Source: Pusillimonas sp. MFBS29
Lineage (GTDB): Bacteria; Pseudomonadota; Gammaproteobacteria; Burkholderiales; Burkholderiaceae_B
Assembly: GCF_020687695.1 (NCBI RefSeq)
Contig: NZ_JAJEWL010000002.1
Span: forward strand, 186,001-250,000
Length of the DNA stretch: 64,000 bases
Direction of reading: 5' to 3'
Below the pieces are notes generated by a model, which was not told the DNA's origin, searched no databases, and saw only the letters and a list, made by a program, of their open reading frames with translations. The position numbers and the translations under genes are program-made. Position 1 is the stretch's first letter. Every line of letters starts with the position of its first letter. Positions 44,403-53,442 of this stretch are shown piece after piece.

Positions 44403-45188
44403 TTATTGATCAAGCGTGGCGCCGCCATCCACCCGCAGATCGTGCAAGGTGATGTGGGTGGCACGATCCGACAGCAGGAAAAGTACCGCTTCGGCAATTT
44501 CGTCCGGAGTGGCGATTTTTTGTAAAGGTATGCCCAGGCGATAGTGCTGGCCCGATCCGTTAATGACGTTTTGTGCGGAGCTGCTGGTTTTCCACATGGC
44601 CTGTTGCATGGGCGTGTCGGTCGATCCGGGAGATACAATGTTTACACGTATTCCAGAGGATGCCAGCTCCAGCCCAAGGCAACGGCTCAGCTGAGTCACT
44701 GCAGCCTTTGAAGCGGCATAGGCTCCCATGGCCATGCGGGGAGTGCCGGCGGCGTTCGAGCTGATGTTAACAATGGCGCCTTTCCCACGTGCCTGCATTT
44801 GCTTGGCCACTATATTGCACAGGTTGAAGACGCCGTTGGTGTTGCATGCAAAGGTGCGTGCCCACTGCTCGGGGGTGAGTTCGGTAATGTTGCCCATTTG
44901 CAGGATGCCTGCAGCACAAACCAGTTTGTCAGCAGGGCCGAACTTCTCGATGCCTTCGTTTACCGCAAGCACGACTGCATTGAAATCGGAAACGTCCACC
45001 TGGATGGCGTGGAGCTGCTCGGGATAACTGGTCTGCAAGGCTTGCAGGGCCGTAATATCCAGGTCCAGGGCGACTATGCGCGCTTCCTGTGCCAGCAACT
45101 TTTGAGTCAGGGTGTAGCCTATGCCGCTGCCGGCGCCGCTGATGACGACGCATTGCTGAAAAAATTCGCCTGAGCTGCTGATAGTCAT
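44403..45188 (-). CDS. entA: 2,3-dihydro-2,3-dihydroxybenzoate dehydrogenase (EntA/DhbA)
   Basis: A 261-residue SDR that oxidises 2,3-dihydro-DHB to 2,3-dihydroxybenzoate with NAD. Rossmann motif SGAGSGIGYTLTQ (17-29), catalytic Y157 and K161 in GAYAASKAA, catalytic Ser in NISSNAAGTPRM. Segments NIVSPGSTDTPMQ, GIPLQKIATPDEIAEAVLFLLSD and HITLHDLRVDGGATL closely match E. coli EntA. ATG at 45188 overlaps the isochorismatase stop by four bases; a longer open frame to 45257 is inside that gene. In this locus it makes the catechol starter acid. Confidence 0.93.
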   Translation of the reverse strand: MTISSSGEFFQQCVVISGAGSGIGYTLTQKLLAQEARIVALDLDITALQALQTSYPEQLHAIQVDVSDFNAVVLAVNEGIEKFGPADKLVCAAGILQMGNITELTPEQWARTFACNTNGVFNLCNIVAKQMQARGKGAIVNISSNAAGTPRMAMGAYAASKAAVTQLSRCLGLELASSGIRVNIVSPGSTDTPMQQAMWKTSSSAQNVINGSGQHYRLGIPLQKIATPDEIAEAVLFLLSDRATHITLHDLRVDGGATLDQ

Positions 45189-45844
45189 TGTGAGTCCTGC
45201 AAGGCATGGGAGGCCAGCCAATGCTGGAGCTGCCTGGTGCTGGTGGATACGCCGCAAAGCTGTGCAACGTACTCTATGGCCATGGCGTGTTCCGCAGCTG
45301 AAAAGTCAGCGGTTGCATCGCTGACAAAAAAAGGCTGAATGTCGTTCATGAACGCATCAAGCGCCGTCGTCATGCAACCTATGTGTGAGTATATGCCGCT
45401 GATGATCAGCTGGTCGCGACCCTGGTCCTGCATGAGCTTCTTCAGCGCCGAGCGGTAGAAGGCGCTGTAGCGCCATTTGGTCAATACGGTGTCCTGCGGT
45501 GCAGGAGCAAGCGCGTCAATAATCGATACTTGCTTTGCATTGCTCGGGTCGCTCAGGCCAGGCCCCCAAAAATCAGTCAGCAGCGCCCGGTCCTGGGCAG
45601 GCTGAACTGAAGGCTGGGCGGTATAGATTACCGGCACGCCAAGATCATGACATTGCTCGCGCAGGGCGACTATATTTCTGATCAGGGTAGGTATGGGCTC
45701 GGCATTTACGTCGTACTTGTGCAGAAAATAGTGCTGCATATCATGAATGAGCAGCACTGCCCGGTCTGGCTGCAGCGTCCAGTTGACACGTCGCCTGGGC
45801 TCGGTGCTGGGCATGGGGTAAGCGGCGATGGCAGGTATGCTCAC
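45185..45844 (-). CDS. Isochorismatase, stand-alone EntB N-terminal domain
   Basis: A 219-residue enzyme hydrolysing isochorismate to 2,3-dihydro-2,3-dihydroxybenzoate plus pyruvate. Catalytic D35 in [16 protein letters not shown], Lys in [15 protein letters not shown], and [33 protein letters not shown] with the cis-peptide and Cys segment. E. coli EntB (285 residues) carries a C-terminal aryl carrier domain; here the protein stops after the isochorismatase domain and the carrier is a separate gene at 51457-51696. It starts at GTG 45844, with AGGAA nine bases upstream. The stop overlaps entA by four bases. Confidence 0.9.
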   Translation of the reverse strand: MSIPAIAAYPMPSTEPRRRVNWTLQPDRAVLLIHDMQHYFLHKYDVNAEPIPTLIRNIVALREQCHDLGVPVIYTAQPSVQPAQDRALLTDFWGPGLSDPSNAKQVSIIDALAPAPQDTVLTKWRYSAFYRSALKKLMQDQGRDQLIISGIYSHIGCMTTALDAFMNDIQPFFVSDATADFSAAEHAMAIEYVAQLCGVSTSTRQLQHWLASHALQDSQ

Positions 45845-45872
45845 GGCTTGTGATTCCTATACTGTTCGATAA

Positions 45873-45898
45873 CGACCCGGCCATGTATGTCCGGGTCG
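45873..45898 (-). terminator. 8-bp GC-rich hairpin between the YncE-like gene and the isochorismatase gene
   Basis: CGACCCGG (45873-45880) and CCGGGTCG (45891-45898) form a perfect 8-base stem with a ten-base loop, located nine bases downstream of the YncE-like stop on the minus strand. It may terminate that transcript. The following bases are TTATCG, not a strong U-run, so termination could be partial or the hairpin could have another role. Confidence 0.4.
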
Positions 45899-45906
45899 CA
45901 CGTGTT

Positions 45907-47307
45907 TTATTTCACGCTGATTCTGGTGATGCGGTCACGCGTTTCGTCTTCTTTACCGCGTGCCTTGTTGATGGCAAATACATGGCCTTTACCGTCTGTG
46001 CTCAGATGGTTGGGCAGGCTGCCGGCATCCAGGTTGGCGATCAGCTTGCCGTCCAGGTCAATGACGGCAATGGAACCTGCGGCGCGGCTGACGACATAGG
46101 CCAGTTTGCTCTTCGCATCCCAAACGGCATTGAGCGGGCCGGCGCCGACGCTGACGGTATGCAGGACGTTGCCGTTATTCAGATCGACAAGCAGCACATT
46201 GTCGCTACCTTGCGATGCGACAAACAGAACTTGTGCTTCCGGCGCGACCGTAACACCGCTGGCACCCTTGGCGCCCGGCAGCGCGTAGACTTTGACGGTT
46301 TCCTGTTTGGCCAGGTCGATCACGGCAGCTTCGTTGGTGGTCAGGCTGACGGTGTAAAGTTTGTTGTTCTTGAGGTCGAGTTCCACGCTAAGGGGGCTGA
46401 AGTCTTCACGTGTCCCGGATTTGATGGCGATGGAATCCAATTGCTCAAGCTTTTGTGTGTCGAAGACCAGGATCTCGCTCACACCAAAAGCTGATACGTA
46501 GGCGCGATGGTGCTTTCCATCCACTACGACATCGCGAGCGTGCGGGGCGACACCGCGGTCAAACTGCTTGATCAATGACAAGTCAGATTGCTTGTACACG
46601 GCGATCGTGTCGGCCCGGGTGTTGGTCACCCATACCGTGCCCTGTACATCATCAACGGCTACACCATAGACGGCCATGACCTGGCCTTTGTCATCGCTCT
46701 TGTCCACGGCGGGCGTGACATTTCCTTCTACTTTGAGGGTGTCGGCATTTACCTTGAGCAGCGTCGACTCCTTGACCGGAGGGCGGCCCACTGACGAGGT
46801 GACAAACAATGCGTTGCTGGCTGCACTGTAGGCGCTTTGGTACATGCCGGGCAGCAGGCGCTCTGATGCGATATCGAATTTGTCCGCACCAGCGAATTTG
46901 ATATCAGGCGATACCTTCAGTTCAAATATGGTGGCGGCCGATGGCTTTGCAATTTGCACAACGACAGGATGGCGGCCAACAGCAGCGTCGGCAGGGATGG
47001 CGACGGTGGTGCTGAATTTTCCTTCCTGATCAGCGGTCAGCACCTGATCCTTCGCGATGTTCTGGCCACTGCGCAGCAACTGAATTTCCTGTCCGGACTT
47101 GAATCCGGAACCCCTGATGTTGGCCGTGCTTCCGGGTGTTACCACGCCCGTGCTGCTAACCCTGCCATTGAAGTTCGGGTCGGGTTGGTCGAACAGGCTG
47201 TCGGCGTACACACTGCCGCCGGACAAGGTCAGGGCGGCGAGCAGGGCAGCAGTACGTTTCAAAGCGATAGCTCTACTAAGCTTAATGGCAATAAGATGGG
47301 TTTGCAT
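45907..47307 (-). CDS. Exported YncE-like beta-propeller with an Ig-like N-terminal domain
   Basis: A 466-residue exported protein. A signal peptide ends near SVYADS (about residue 35). Residues about 45-130 look Ig/IPT-like (RGSGFKSGQEIQLLRS, VAVGRHPVVVQI-type strands). The rest is a seven-bladed YVTN/YncE propeller: VAVDDVQGTVWVTNTRADTIAVY, HARDVVVDGKHHRAYVSAFGVSEILVFD, VLFVASQGSDNVLLVDLNNGNVLHTV. E. coli yncE is Fur-repressed, but its job is unknown. It sits between the NRPS gene and entB, so a role in siderophore handling or heme/iron binding is suggested. Gaps either side are 78 and 62 bases. Confidence 0.82.
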   Translation of the reverse strand: MQTHLIAIKLSRAIALKRTAALLAALTLSGGSVYADSLFDQPDPNFNGRVSSTGVVTPGSTANIRGSGFKSGQEIQLLRSGQNIAKDQVLTADQEGKFSTTVAIPADAAVGRHPVVVQIAKPSAATIFELKVSPDIKFAGADKFDIASERLLPGMYQSAYSAASNALFVTSSVGRPPVKESTLLKVNADTLKVEGNVTPAVDKSDDKGQVMAVYGVAVDDVQGTVWVTNTRADTIAVYKQSDLSLIKQFDRGVAPHARDVVVDGKHHRAYVSAFGVSEILVFDTQKLEQLDSIAIKSGTREDFSPLSVELDLKNNKLYTVSLTTNEAAVIDLAKQETVKVYALPGAKGASGVTVAPEAQVLFVASQGSDNVLLVDLNNGNVLHTVSVGAGPLNAVWDAKSKLAYVVSRAAGSIAVIDLDGKLIANLDAGSLPNHLSTDGKGHVFAINKARGKEDETRDRITRISVK

Positions 47308-47385
47308 TTAATGTCCTTGATGTAATCAGACTGGACAGCCAGGTTGAAATGAGTAAGCGTTAAAGGGTGAGCGGAACAGCAAGCG

Positions 47386-50300
47386 CTAATCGCATGGCTG
47401 CTCCATACGACAGGCCGCCGCGTCGGCCGCCGTCAAGGCCCGATCCAGCGTGGGCAGCAGCTGCGCGACTGCGTGCTCTCCGGTCAGGTGCGCGTGCAAA
47501 GAGTCAATGTCGTGAGACTGCATTCGGGTAGTCCAGGGCAGCCACATGTCGGGATGCAGGGTTTCGCCCTGATGATCCAGAGCCGCGCGGAAGTAGAGCA
47601 GCTCGCCGCCATAGGTTCGGTGATGGTGCTTGCGTACCAGTGCGTTGCTGTGGTCGACCGATGCAAGAATGCCGCCCAGCTGGTCATCCGTCAGTTGGCC
47701 CAGTGCATGTCCGCTGTCGCGCAGAAAGGTCGTGACGCCCTCGCGATTGAGTTTTCCGGGGCCCAGTGCGTCAGGATCATAGCCTGCGATATGCATGATG
47801 GCCTTATAGGCTGCGTCGTGCTCGGGCTCCGGACGTTCGCGCCAGGCATCACTGGGATAGGCATCGAGCAGGCATACCACGCCCACATGGTGTCCTCTTG
47901 CTTCCAGCACGCAGGCAAGTTCGTGCGCAATGATGCCTCCTACCGACCAGCCTGCCAGGTGATAGGGGCCTTCACTTTGCATGGCGACGATCTGATCGGC
48001 ATAACGATTGGCCAGGTCACTCAGGCTTTCTATGTCTGCGCTCTCGTGATCCAGCCAGGGCGATTGCACGCCGTATACCGGACGTGATGTGGGCAATCGT
48101 CTTGCCAGTAGTCCGTAGCACCAGCTCAGGCCGCCGGCCGGATGTATGCAGAACAGGGCAGGGCGTTCTTGCCCGGCGTCGGGCTGAAGTGTGAAGTTGC
48201 TGCCGAAGCCATGGCCCAGCGCAGGCAGGGCCGTGGTGTCTGCATGGTCCAGGTAAGAGGCCAGCCGTGCAACCGTGGGGTGCTCGAAAATGGCTCCCAG
48301 CGTCAGATCTTGTGCAAACTGTTTTCGCAGCAGCAGTGCCAGCCGGGCCGCCAGCAAAGAGTGACCGCCCAGCGAGAAGAAGTCATCGTCGGCGGCTGGA
48401 TTGTTCGCCAGTCCAAGGACTTCCCTGAATAGCGGGGCGACCAGGAGCTCGGTTGCGGTTTGCGCCTGGCGGCCCCTGCCGGCTGAAAACGTCGGCGCGG
48501 GCAGGGCCTTGCGATCGAGCTTGCCGTTCACGTTTACGGGCAGTGCATCCAGCCATAGTATGGCCGAGGGCACCATGGCTTCCGGAAGATGGTCTCTGGC
48601 AAAAGCCAGAGCGTCATCGGGCGAGCCATGCCGGCCTTCATGCGCCACCATATAGGCGACCAGACGAACCAGGCCGGGCGTGTCTTCCCGTGCCACGACA
48701 ACCAGCTCACGACATGCAGGGTAGCGACCGAGTACCGCTTCGACCTCGCCCAGTTCTATGCGTTGACCGCGTATCTTGACCTGGTGGTCCAGGCGGCCAA
48801 GGTAAATCACGGCGCCGTCCTGGCGCCAGCGGGCCAGGTCGCCGGTTTCGTACATCCGTGCTCCGGCCTGCGCGGCGAACGGATCCGGCACGAAACGTTC
48901 TGCGGTCAGGTCCGGCCGGCCCAGATAGCCGTCGGCCAGCTGGCGTCCGCCCAGGTATAAAGTGCCTGTCACGCCCGGGGGCACCGGTCGCAGATCCTGG
49001 TCAAGAATGTAAAGCTGGGTATTCCATACCGGCAAACCTATAGGCAGTGGATCGGAACGGTCATCCCGATGTGCGTGCCAATAACTCACGTCGACCGCGG
49101 CTTCGGTCGGGCCGTAAAGATTGTGCAGCCGGGCGTCGATCAGGCTATGGAATCGGTCGCGCAAGCCGGCACTTAATGCTTCGCCGCTGCAGTACACATG
49201 GTCGAGCTTAAGTCCTCGGCTTTCAGGCTCATTCAGGAATGCAACCAGCATGGACGGCACAAAATGCACAACGTTGACGTTCTGATTCCTGATCAACTGG
49301 TTCAGGGCATGCGGATCGCGATGCAGCCCCGGCTCGGCAATGGCCAGCGTGGCGCCGCAAAGCATGGGCAGGAACAGTTCCCAAACCGAAACATCAAAGG
49401 TATAGGGCGTCTTCTGAAGAAAATTGTGCTCTGGTGTGAGTCCGTAGTGGGCCTTCATCCACAGCAGACGGTTGACTATGGCGCCGTGGCTGACTACGAC
49501 ACCCTTGGGCTCACCCGTGGAGCCTGAGGTGAAAAGGACATAAGCCGGATCGCTGGCCACCGGTGCGGACCAGGCCGGTAACTCGTTCTCGGACGTGAAC
49601 AGGGTTTCGACATCCAGCTGCGCGCATGCCCCCGACAGCCGGGGCAGTGTGCTGGCGTCACCTATGACGGAGGCCGGTTGTGCCAGAGCCAGTATGCGAA
49701 CGATACGGTCGTCGGGCTGTTCAATATCCAGCGGCAGGTAGGCGGCGCCTGCCCGCTGGATGGCGTGCAGACTCATGACCATGAGGTCGCTGCGGGGCAA
49801 GGCAACAGCGACTACGTCGCCTGAGCCCACGCCGGCCATGCGCAAGCCAGCTGCGGCGCGGCCGACCATGGTGTCAAATTCGCGGTAGCTGATTACTCGC
49901 TCACCGAAACGCAGGGCGATACGCCCGGCATGATCCCGACAGCTTGCCTGGGTCAAGGCACTGAGCGTTGTGTCGGGAACGTCGTGTCCGGTCTGGTTGA
50001 CACCGTGTACCCAGTGTTGCCATTCCACCGGGCCCAGCGTTTGCACGGTAGCCAGGGACTCGGCTTGCAGGGCACGGTCTATGAAACCTATCACTCGTTC
50101 CAGATGCGTATCAAGGTCGTGTTGTCGATACAGCTTGGGGTTGGCCTCAAGCTCCAGCCGCAGCTGCGAGCCATCTGCCATGGCCCTGAAGTTGAAGTTC
50201 AGATCCTCGACCGGACCTGCACACAGCACTTCCTGATGCGCCTGCAGCCCTGATTGTCGATAGGGCGCGTCGAAGGGCAGGATATTGACCAATGGCCCGT

Positions 50301-51378
50301 GAAGGCGTCGCAGCCCGCCCAGCAGCCCCAGATCGCGGCGTAGCTGCTCGCTGCGATAGCGACCGTGCTTGCGGGCCAGACGCAATTGCCTGGACGCAGC
50401 GCGAAAACAGGTATCAAGCGGTTCGTGCTGGCTTATGTGCAGCGGTAGCGGTGCTACGTTCATGATGGTTGCAACACTGCGTGCACTTGCGTTGCCCATG
50501 CGCCCCATCCAGGGAACGCCTATCACCGTTATGTCCTGGCCGGTATGGCGCTGTACATAGGCTGCTATCAATGTCGTCAGCATGTCCGGCCAGCTGCACT
50601 GGGCCTGTTCCTGCCGGTGTTGCAATCGCGCAATCAGATCTTCGTCCAGCTCGCGTCTGGCTTGAAGGATGCCGGAAGCTGTCAGCGCAGGAGCGGCACA
50701 CAGGCTGGCGACTTCGTCAGACCCGCCCAACTGGTCCAGCCAGAAAGACGCATCTTCGGTGCGCTTCACACCTTTCCGATAGGCGATGTCTTCCTTTACG
50801 ACTTCCTGGAAAGGGGTCAGTGGCGTGCCTTCAGCACCTTGCCCTATGAATGCCTGATACAACTGTATGCTGCGCTTTTCAATCAGCGACATGCCATAGC
50901 CGTCTGCGGCCAGGTGATGAACACGCTGATACCAGAAGAAATGCTGCTCGCCGGCAATGAACAGGATGTGGCGCGCAAGGGGTTGGGCAACCGGGTCAAT
51001 GGCCGAGCGCAGGTCGCCAAGCATCTGTGCTTTGGCCTGTTCTGCAGCGTTGGGCAGCTTACTCAGATCCACGATCTCGAGCACGGGGGTTGCAGTGTCA
51101 TCCAGATACTGCAACGGGCCCGACTCATGATCAATGAATCTCAGGGACTGCGCGTTGGCCTCTTGCAGCGTCTGATTGATGGCCTGCACAAACTTCGAAA
51201 GATTCAGCGTATCGCGAATTTCGGTGCAGTGTCCGGTGTTGAATATCGGATTCTGCGGATCCAGTCGTTGTGCATACCAAAGTCCTTCCTGTGCTTCGGT
51301 CAGTGGCACCGCGCCCTGTGGCCCCTGCATGAAGTGCCTGCTGTCAGGCGCGGTTGTATTGAGATCGTCGACTTTCAT
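47386..51378 (-). CDS. entF: EntF-like NRPS (C-A-PCP-TE), serine-activating siderophore synthetase
   Basis: A 1330-residue nonribosomal peptide synthetase, close to EntF in length (1293). Condensation domain about 20-440 with HHLAADG at 154-160. Adenylation domain about 465-960: FTSGSTGEPKG at 616-626, FDVSVWE, VHFVPSML, VYCSGEAL, HNLYGPTEAAVDVS and a final NGKLDRKALP. The pocket residues read D-V-W-H-Y-S-L-V-D, close to the serine code of EntF. PCP motif LGGHSL with S1007. Thioesterase about 1075-1320 with GWSVGG (S1145). It should couple 2,3-dihydroxybenzoyl groups from the carrier to serine and release an ester-linked oligomer. Start ATG at 51378, MKVDDLNTT. Confidence 0.94.
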   Translation of the reverse strand: MKVDDLNTTAPDSRHFMQGPQGAVPLTEAQEGLWYAQRLDPQNPIFNTGHCTEIRDTLNLSKFVQAINQTLQEANAQSLRFIDHESGPLQYLDDTATPVLEIVDLSKLPNAAEQAKAQMLGDLRSAIDPVAQPLARHILFIAGEQHFFWYQRVHHLAADGYGMSLIEKRSIQLYQAFIGQGAEGTPLTPFQEVVKEDIAYRKGVKRTEDASFWLDQLGGSDEVASLCAAPALTASGILQARRELDEDLIARLQHRQEQAQCSWPDMLTTLIAAYVQRHTGQDITVIGVPWMGRMGNASARSVATIMNVAPLPLHISQHEPLDTCFRAASRQLRLARKHGRYRSEQLRRDLGLLGGLRRLHGPLVNILPFDAPYRQSGLQAHQEVLCAGPVEDLNFNFRAMADGSQLRLELEANPKLYRQHDLDTHLERVIGFIDRALQAESLATVQTLGPVEWQHWVHGVNQTGHDVPDTTLSALTQASCRDHAGRIALRFGERVISYREFDTMVGRAAAGLRMAGVGSGDVVAVALPRSDLMVMSLHAIQRAGAAYLPLDIEQPDDRIVRILALAQPASVIGDASTLPRLSGACAQLDVETLFTSENELPAWSAPVASDPAYVLFTSGSTGEPKGVVVSHGAIVNRLLWMKAHYGLTPEHNFLQKTPYTFDVSVWELFLPMLCGATLAIAEPGLHRDPHALNQLIRNQNVNVVHFVPSMLVAFLNEPESRGLKLDHVYCSGEALSAGLRDRFHSLIDARLHNLYGPTEAAVDVSYWHAHRDDRSDPLPIGLPVWNTQLYILDQDLRPVPPGVTGTLYLGGRQLADGYLGRPDLTAERFVPDPFAAQAGARMYETGDLARWRQDGAVIYLGRLDHQVKIRGQRIELGEVEAVLGRYPACRELVVVAREDTPGLVRLVAYMVAHEGRHGSPDDALAFARDHLPEAMVPSAILWLDALPVNVNGKLDRKALPAPTFSAGRGRQAQTATELLVAPLFREVLGLANNPAADDDFFSLGGHSLLAARLALLLRKQFAQDLTLGAIFEHPTVARLASYLDHADTTALPALGHGFGSNFTLQPDAGQERPALFCIHPAGGLSWCYGLLARRLPTSRPVYGVQSPWLDHESADIESLSDLANRYADQIVAMQSEGPYHLAGWSVGGIIAHELACVLEARGHHVGVVCLLDAYPSDAWRERPEPEHDAAYKAIMHIAGYDPDALGPGKLNREGVTTFLRDSGHALGQLTDDQLGGILASVDHSNALVRKHHHRTYGGELLYFRAALDHQGETLHPDMWLPWTTRMQSHDIDSLHAHLTGEHAVAQLLPTLDRALTAADAAACRMEQPCD

Positions 51379-51456
51379 AACGCTGGAACGGCACGCATGC
51401 GGGCTTACAGGAATCGCTTTGTGGCAAGAAATGTTGGTTCGGTAAGAAAATCAGGA

Positions 51457-51696
51457 TCAGCGTGACTGTCCTGCCTGAACCAGCTCCCACCAGTGCCCCA
51501 GCGTGGCGTTGAGTGCCATCTCGGAAAAGTCCATGGGAGCGCCTGCCTCACTCCATTGCGAGGCCAGTGTCATGGTGCGCATGGAGTCCAGCCCCAGGTC
51601 CATGAGATTGTCATCGTCGGCAATCTCGCTCGGGTCTTCGTGCAGTATGCGGGCAATATCGGCACGCATGGATTCCAGTGTAAGAGTAGTGCTCAT
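51457..51696 (-). CDS. Stand-alone aryl carrier protein (ArCP)
   Basis: A 79-residue acyl carrier-type protein: ILHEDPSEIADDDNLMDLGLDSMRTMTL. S38 in LGLDSM is the phosphopantetheine attachment serine. The acidic helix and LGLDSM motif resemble the C-terminal ArCP of EntB. It should carry DHB loaded by EntE and dock to the NRPS condensation domain. ATG at 51696 overlaps the entE stop by four bases; a longer open frame to 51846 lies inside entE. It is followed by the NRPS after 78 bases. Confidence 0.92.
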   Translation of the reverse strand: MSTTLTLESMRADIARILHEDPSEIADDDNLMDLGLDSMRTMTLASQWSEAGAPMDFSEMALNATLGHWWELVQAGQSR

Positions 51697-53336
51697 GAGT
51701 TGTGTTGTGTTTGTTCGAGTTGGGCGCGCAACTGCGCACGTAAAGTCTTGCGACTGATTTTGCCGACGGCGGTCTCGCTGAATGTATCGACGAAAACGAT
51801 TTGATCGGGCACCTTGAACTCGGCGATGCCTTGTTCGCGTACCCACTTTTTCAGTTCGATGGCCCGGGGCTTTTCGTTCTTGGGAATGATGAAGGCGCAG
51901 CTGCGCTCGCCCAGATAAGGATCCGGTACCGAGACCACGGCCGCGTCGAAAACTCCAGGATGCGAAAGCAGGTAGTTTTCGACTTCTTCAGCTGAAATTT
52001 TTTCACCCGCACGATTGATATGGTCGCCGGCCCGGCCTTGTACGACCAGATAGCCTGCAGGTGTCAGTTTGACGATGTCGCCGGTACGGTAATAGCCGTC
52101 TTCAAAAGAGCGCTGGTTTGCGCCGGGGTTGTTGTAATAGCCGCGTATGGTGTAGGGGCCACGCGTCAGCAGATGACCGGCCTGTCCGGGTGGCACCGGT
52201 ACGCCGTTGTCGTCCAGGATCAATATTTCGTCATCCGGGCTGATGGGGCGTCCCTGGGTTTCCATGATGGTGTCCTGATCGTCGTCCAGGCGGGTGTAGT
52301 TGACCAGGCCTTCGGCCATTCCGAAAACCTGCTGGAGCGTTACACCAAAAATCGGCTTGACGCGTCTAGCCACTGCGGCGCTGAGTTTCGCACCGCCAAC
52401 CTGCATGACGCGCAGCGTCGACAAATCCGGTTTGCTGCGTTCCGCAGCGTCCAGCCAGAGCATCAGCAGTGGCGGGACAAGGCTGCACTGCGTGACCTTC
52501 TCGCTCGCAATGAGCTCGAAGCAGTCTTGTGGTGTCGGCGTGGGGCTGAGCACGACGCGGCCGCCTGCATACAAGGTACCCAGAAAGCCCGGTGAACTCA
52601 TCGGGAAGTTGTGCGCCATTGGCAAGGCGCAAAGCATGACGCTGTCGGCATCCAGCCCGCAGATGCGGGCACTTTCACGCAAGGTGTAGATATAGTCATC
52701 GTGCGTACGTGGAATCAGTTTCGACAGACCGGTGGTGCCGCCCGAAATTTGCAGGAATGCAATGTCTTGCGGCGCGGCAGCCGTGGCGGGCAACTGTGTG
52801 TCTGCGGCGCCGTCCATGAGCGCCTGCAGGCTGGTGTGACGTCCTGACGATTCACCGATAACGAAGACTTGCTCCAGATCGGGGCAGCGTTCCTTAAGCG
52901 TATCCGCGAGGCTGCAGTAATCGAACCCGCCGTGCTCCGCGGCACAAAGATAGGCGCGGGCACCACTGGAATTCACGAAGTGTTCTATTTCAGTGATCCG
53001 ATGGGCGGGCAGGGCGTATACGGGTACGATGCCCACCCTGAACATACCGAATATGACGCTGACGAACTCAGGAATATTGGGCAGGTGAACAACTATGCGG
53101 TCACCGGCATTGAACCCACCGGCCAGCAGGCCCGCTCCGATCGTCGAGGCATCCCGATCGAGTTGTTCATAGCTTAGCCGCTGTTTATTGCCTGCTACTG
53201 CGATACGCTGGGGGTGTTCAAGCGCGCGCTCGCGCAACATGGTGCCAAAAGTTTCTCCACGCCAGTATCCGGCCTGTTGGTAACGCTGTACGTATTCTTC
53301 GGGCCAGCCATGCTGGGGGCCAATGTGTTTTGCCAT
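51693..53336 (-). CDS. entE: 2,3-dihydroxybenzoate-AMP ligase (EntE)
   Basis: A 547-residue adenylate-forming enzyme that activates DHB and loads it on the aryl carrier. ISGGTTGLSKLIPRTHDDYIY near residue 200 is the aryl-acid P-loop; LPMAHNFPMSSPGFLGT holds the Asn and Ser that contact the catechol hydroxyls in DhbE; YRTGDIVKLTPAGYLVVQGR and the late VGKISRKTLR (catalytic Lys) are present. Length equals EntE/DhbE. The ATG at 53336 is about 46 bases from a Fur-box-like site. Carrier protein follows by four-base overlap. Confidence 0.95.
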   Translation of the reverse strand: MAKHIGPQHGWPEEYVQRYQQAGYWRGETFGTMLRERALEHPQRIAVAGNKQRLSYEQLDRDASTIGAGLLAGGFNAGDRIVVHLPNIPEFVSVIFGMFRVGIVPVYALPAHRITEIEHFVNSSGARAYLCAAEHGGFDYCSLADTLKERCPDLEQVFVIGESSGRHTSLQALMDGAADTQLPATAAAPQDIAFLQISGGTTGLSKLIPRTHDDYIYTLRESARICGLDADSVMLCALPMAHNFPMSSPGFLGTLYAGGRVVLSPTPTPQDCFELIASEKVTQCSLVPPLLMLWLDAAERSKPDLSTLRVMQVGGAKLSAAVARRVKPIFGVTLQQVFGMAEGLVNYTRLDDDQDTIMETQGRPISPDDEILILDDNGVPVPPGQAGHLLTRGPYTIRGYYNNPGANQRSFEDGYYRTGDIVKLTPAGYLVVQGRAGDHINRAGEKISAEEVENYLLSHPGVFDAAVVSVPDPYLGERSCAFIIPKNEKPRAIELKKWVREQGIAEFKVPDQIVFVDTFSETAVGKISRKTLRAQLRAQLEQTQHNS

Positions 53337-53381
53337 GAGTGTGTGTGTCTATGTCTTGTGCCGGAACGGTGGCTGGAACAA

Positions 53382-53403
53382 GTGAATAATAACACTTCTC
53401 ATT
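53382..53403. promoter_or_regulatory. Candidate Fur box upstream of entE
   Basis: Read on the minus strand the site contains AATGAGAAGTGTTATTATTC; the left half AATGAGAA is the classic Fur half-site and the right half TTATTATT matches partly. It lies in the 106-base gap between the cytoplasmic esterase gene and entE, and covers a -10-like TATTAT (53386-53391). Imperfect match, so moderate confidence; siderophore context raises it. Confidence 0.45.
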
Positions 53404-53442
53404 CTTGTATTTGCCTGCTTCAGGGCCTGATAACAGCTTGCT

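Noticed and set aside
47335-47356. Fur-like half-site AATGAGTAA upstream of the YncE-like gene
   Set aside because: Only about 8 of 19 positions agree with the consensus by eye; not distinguishable from background.
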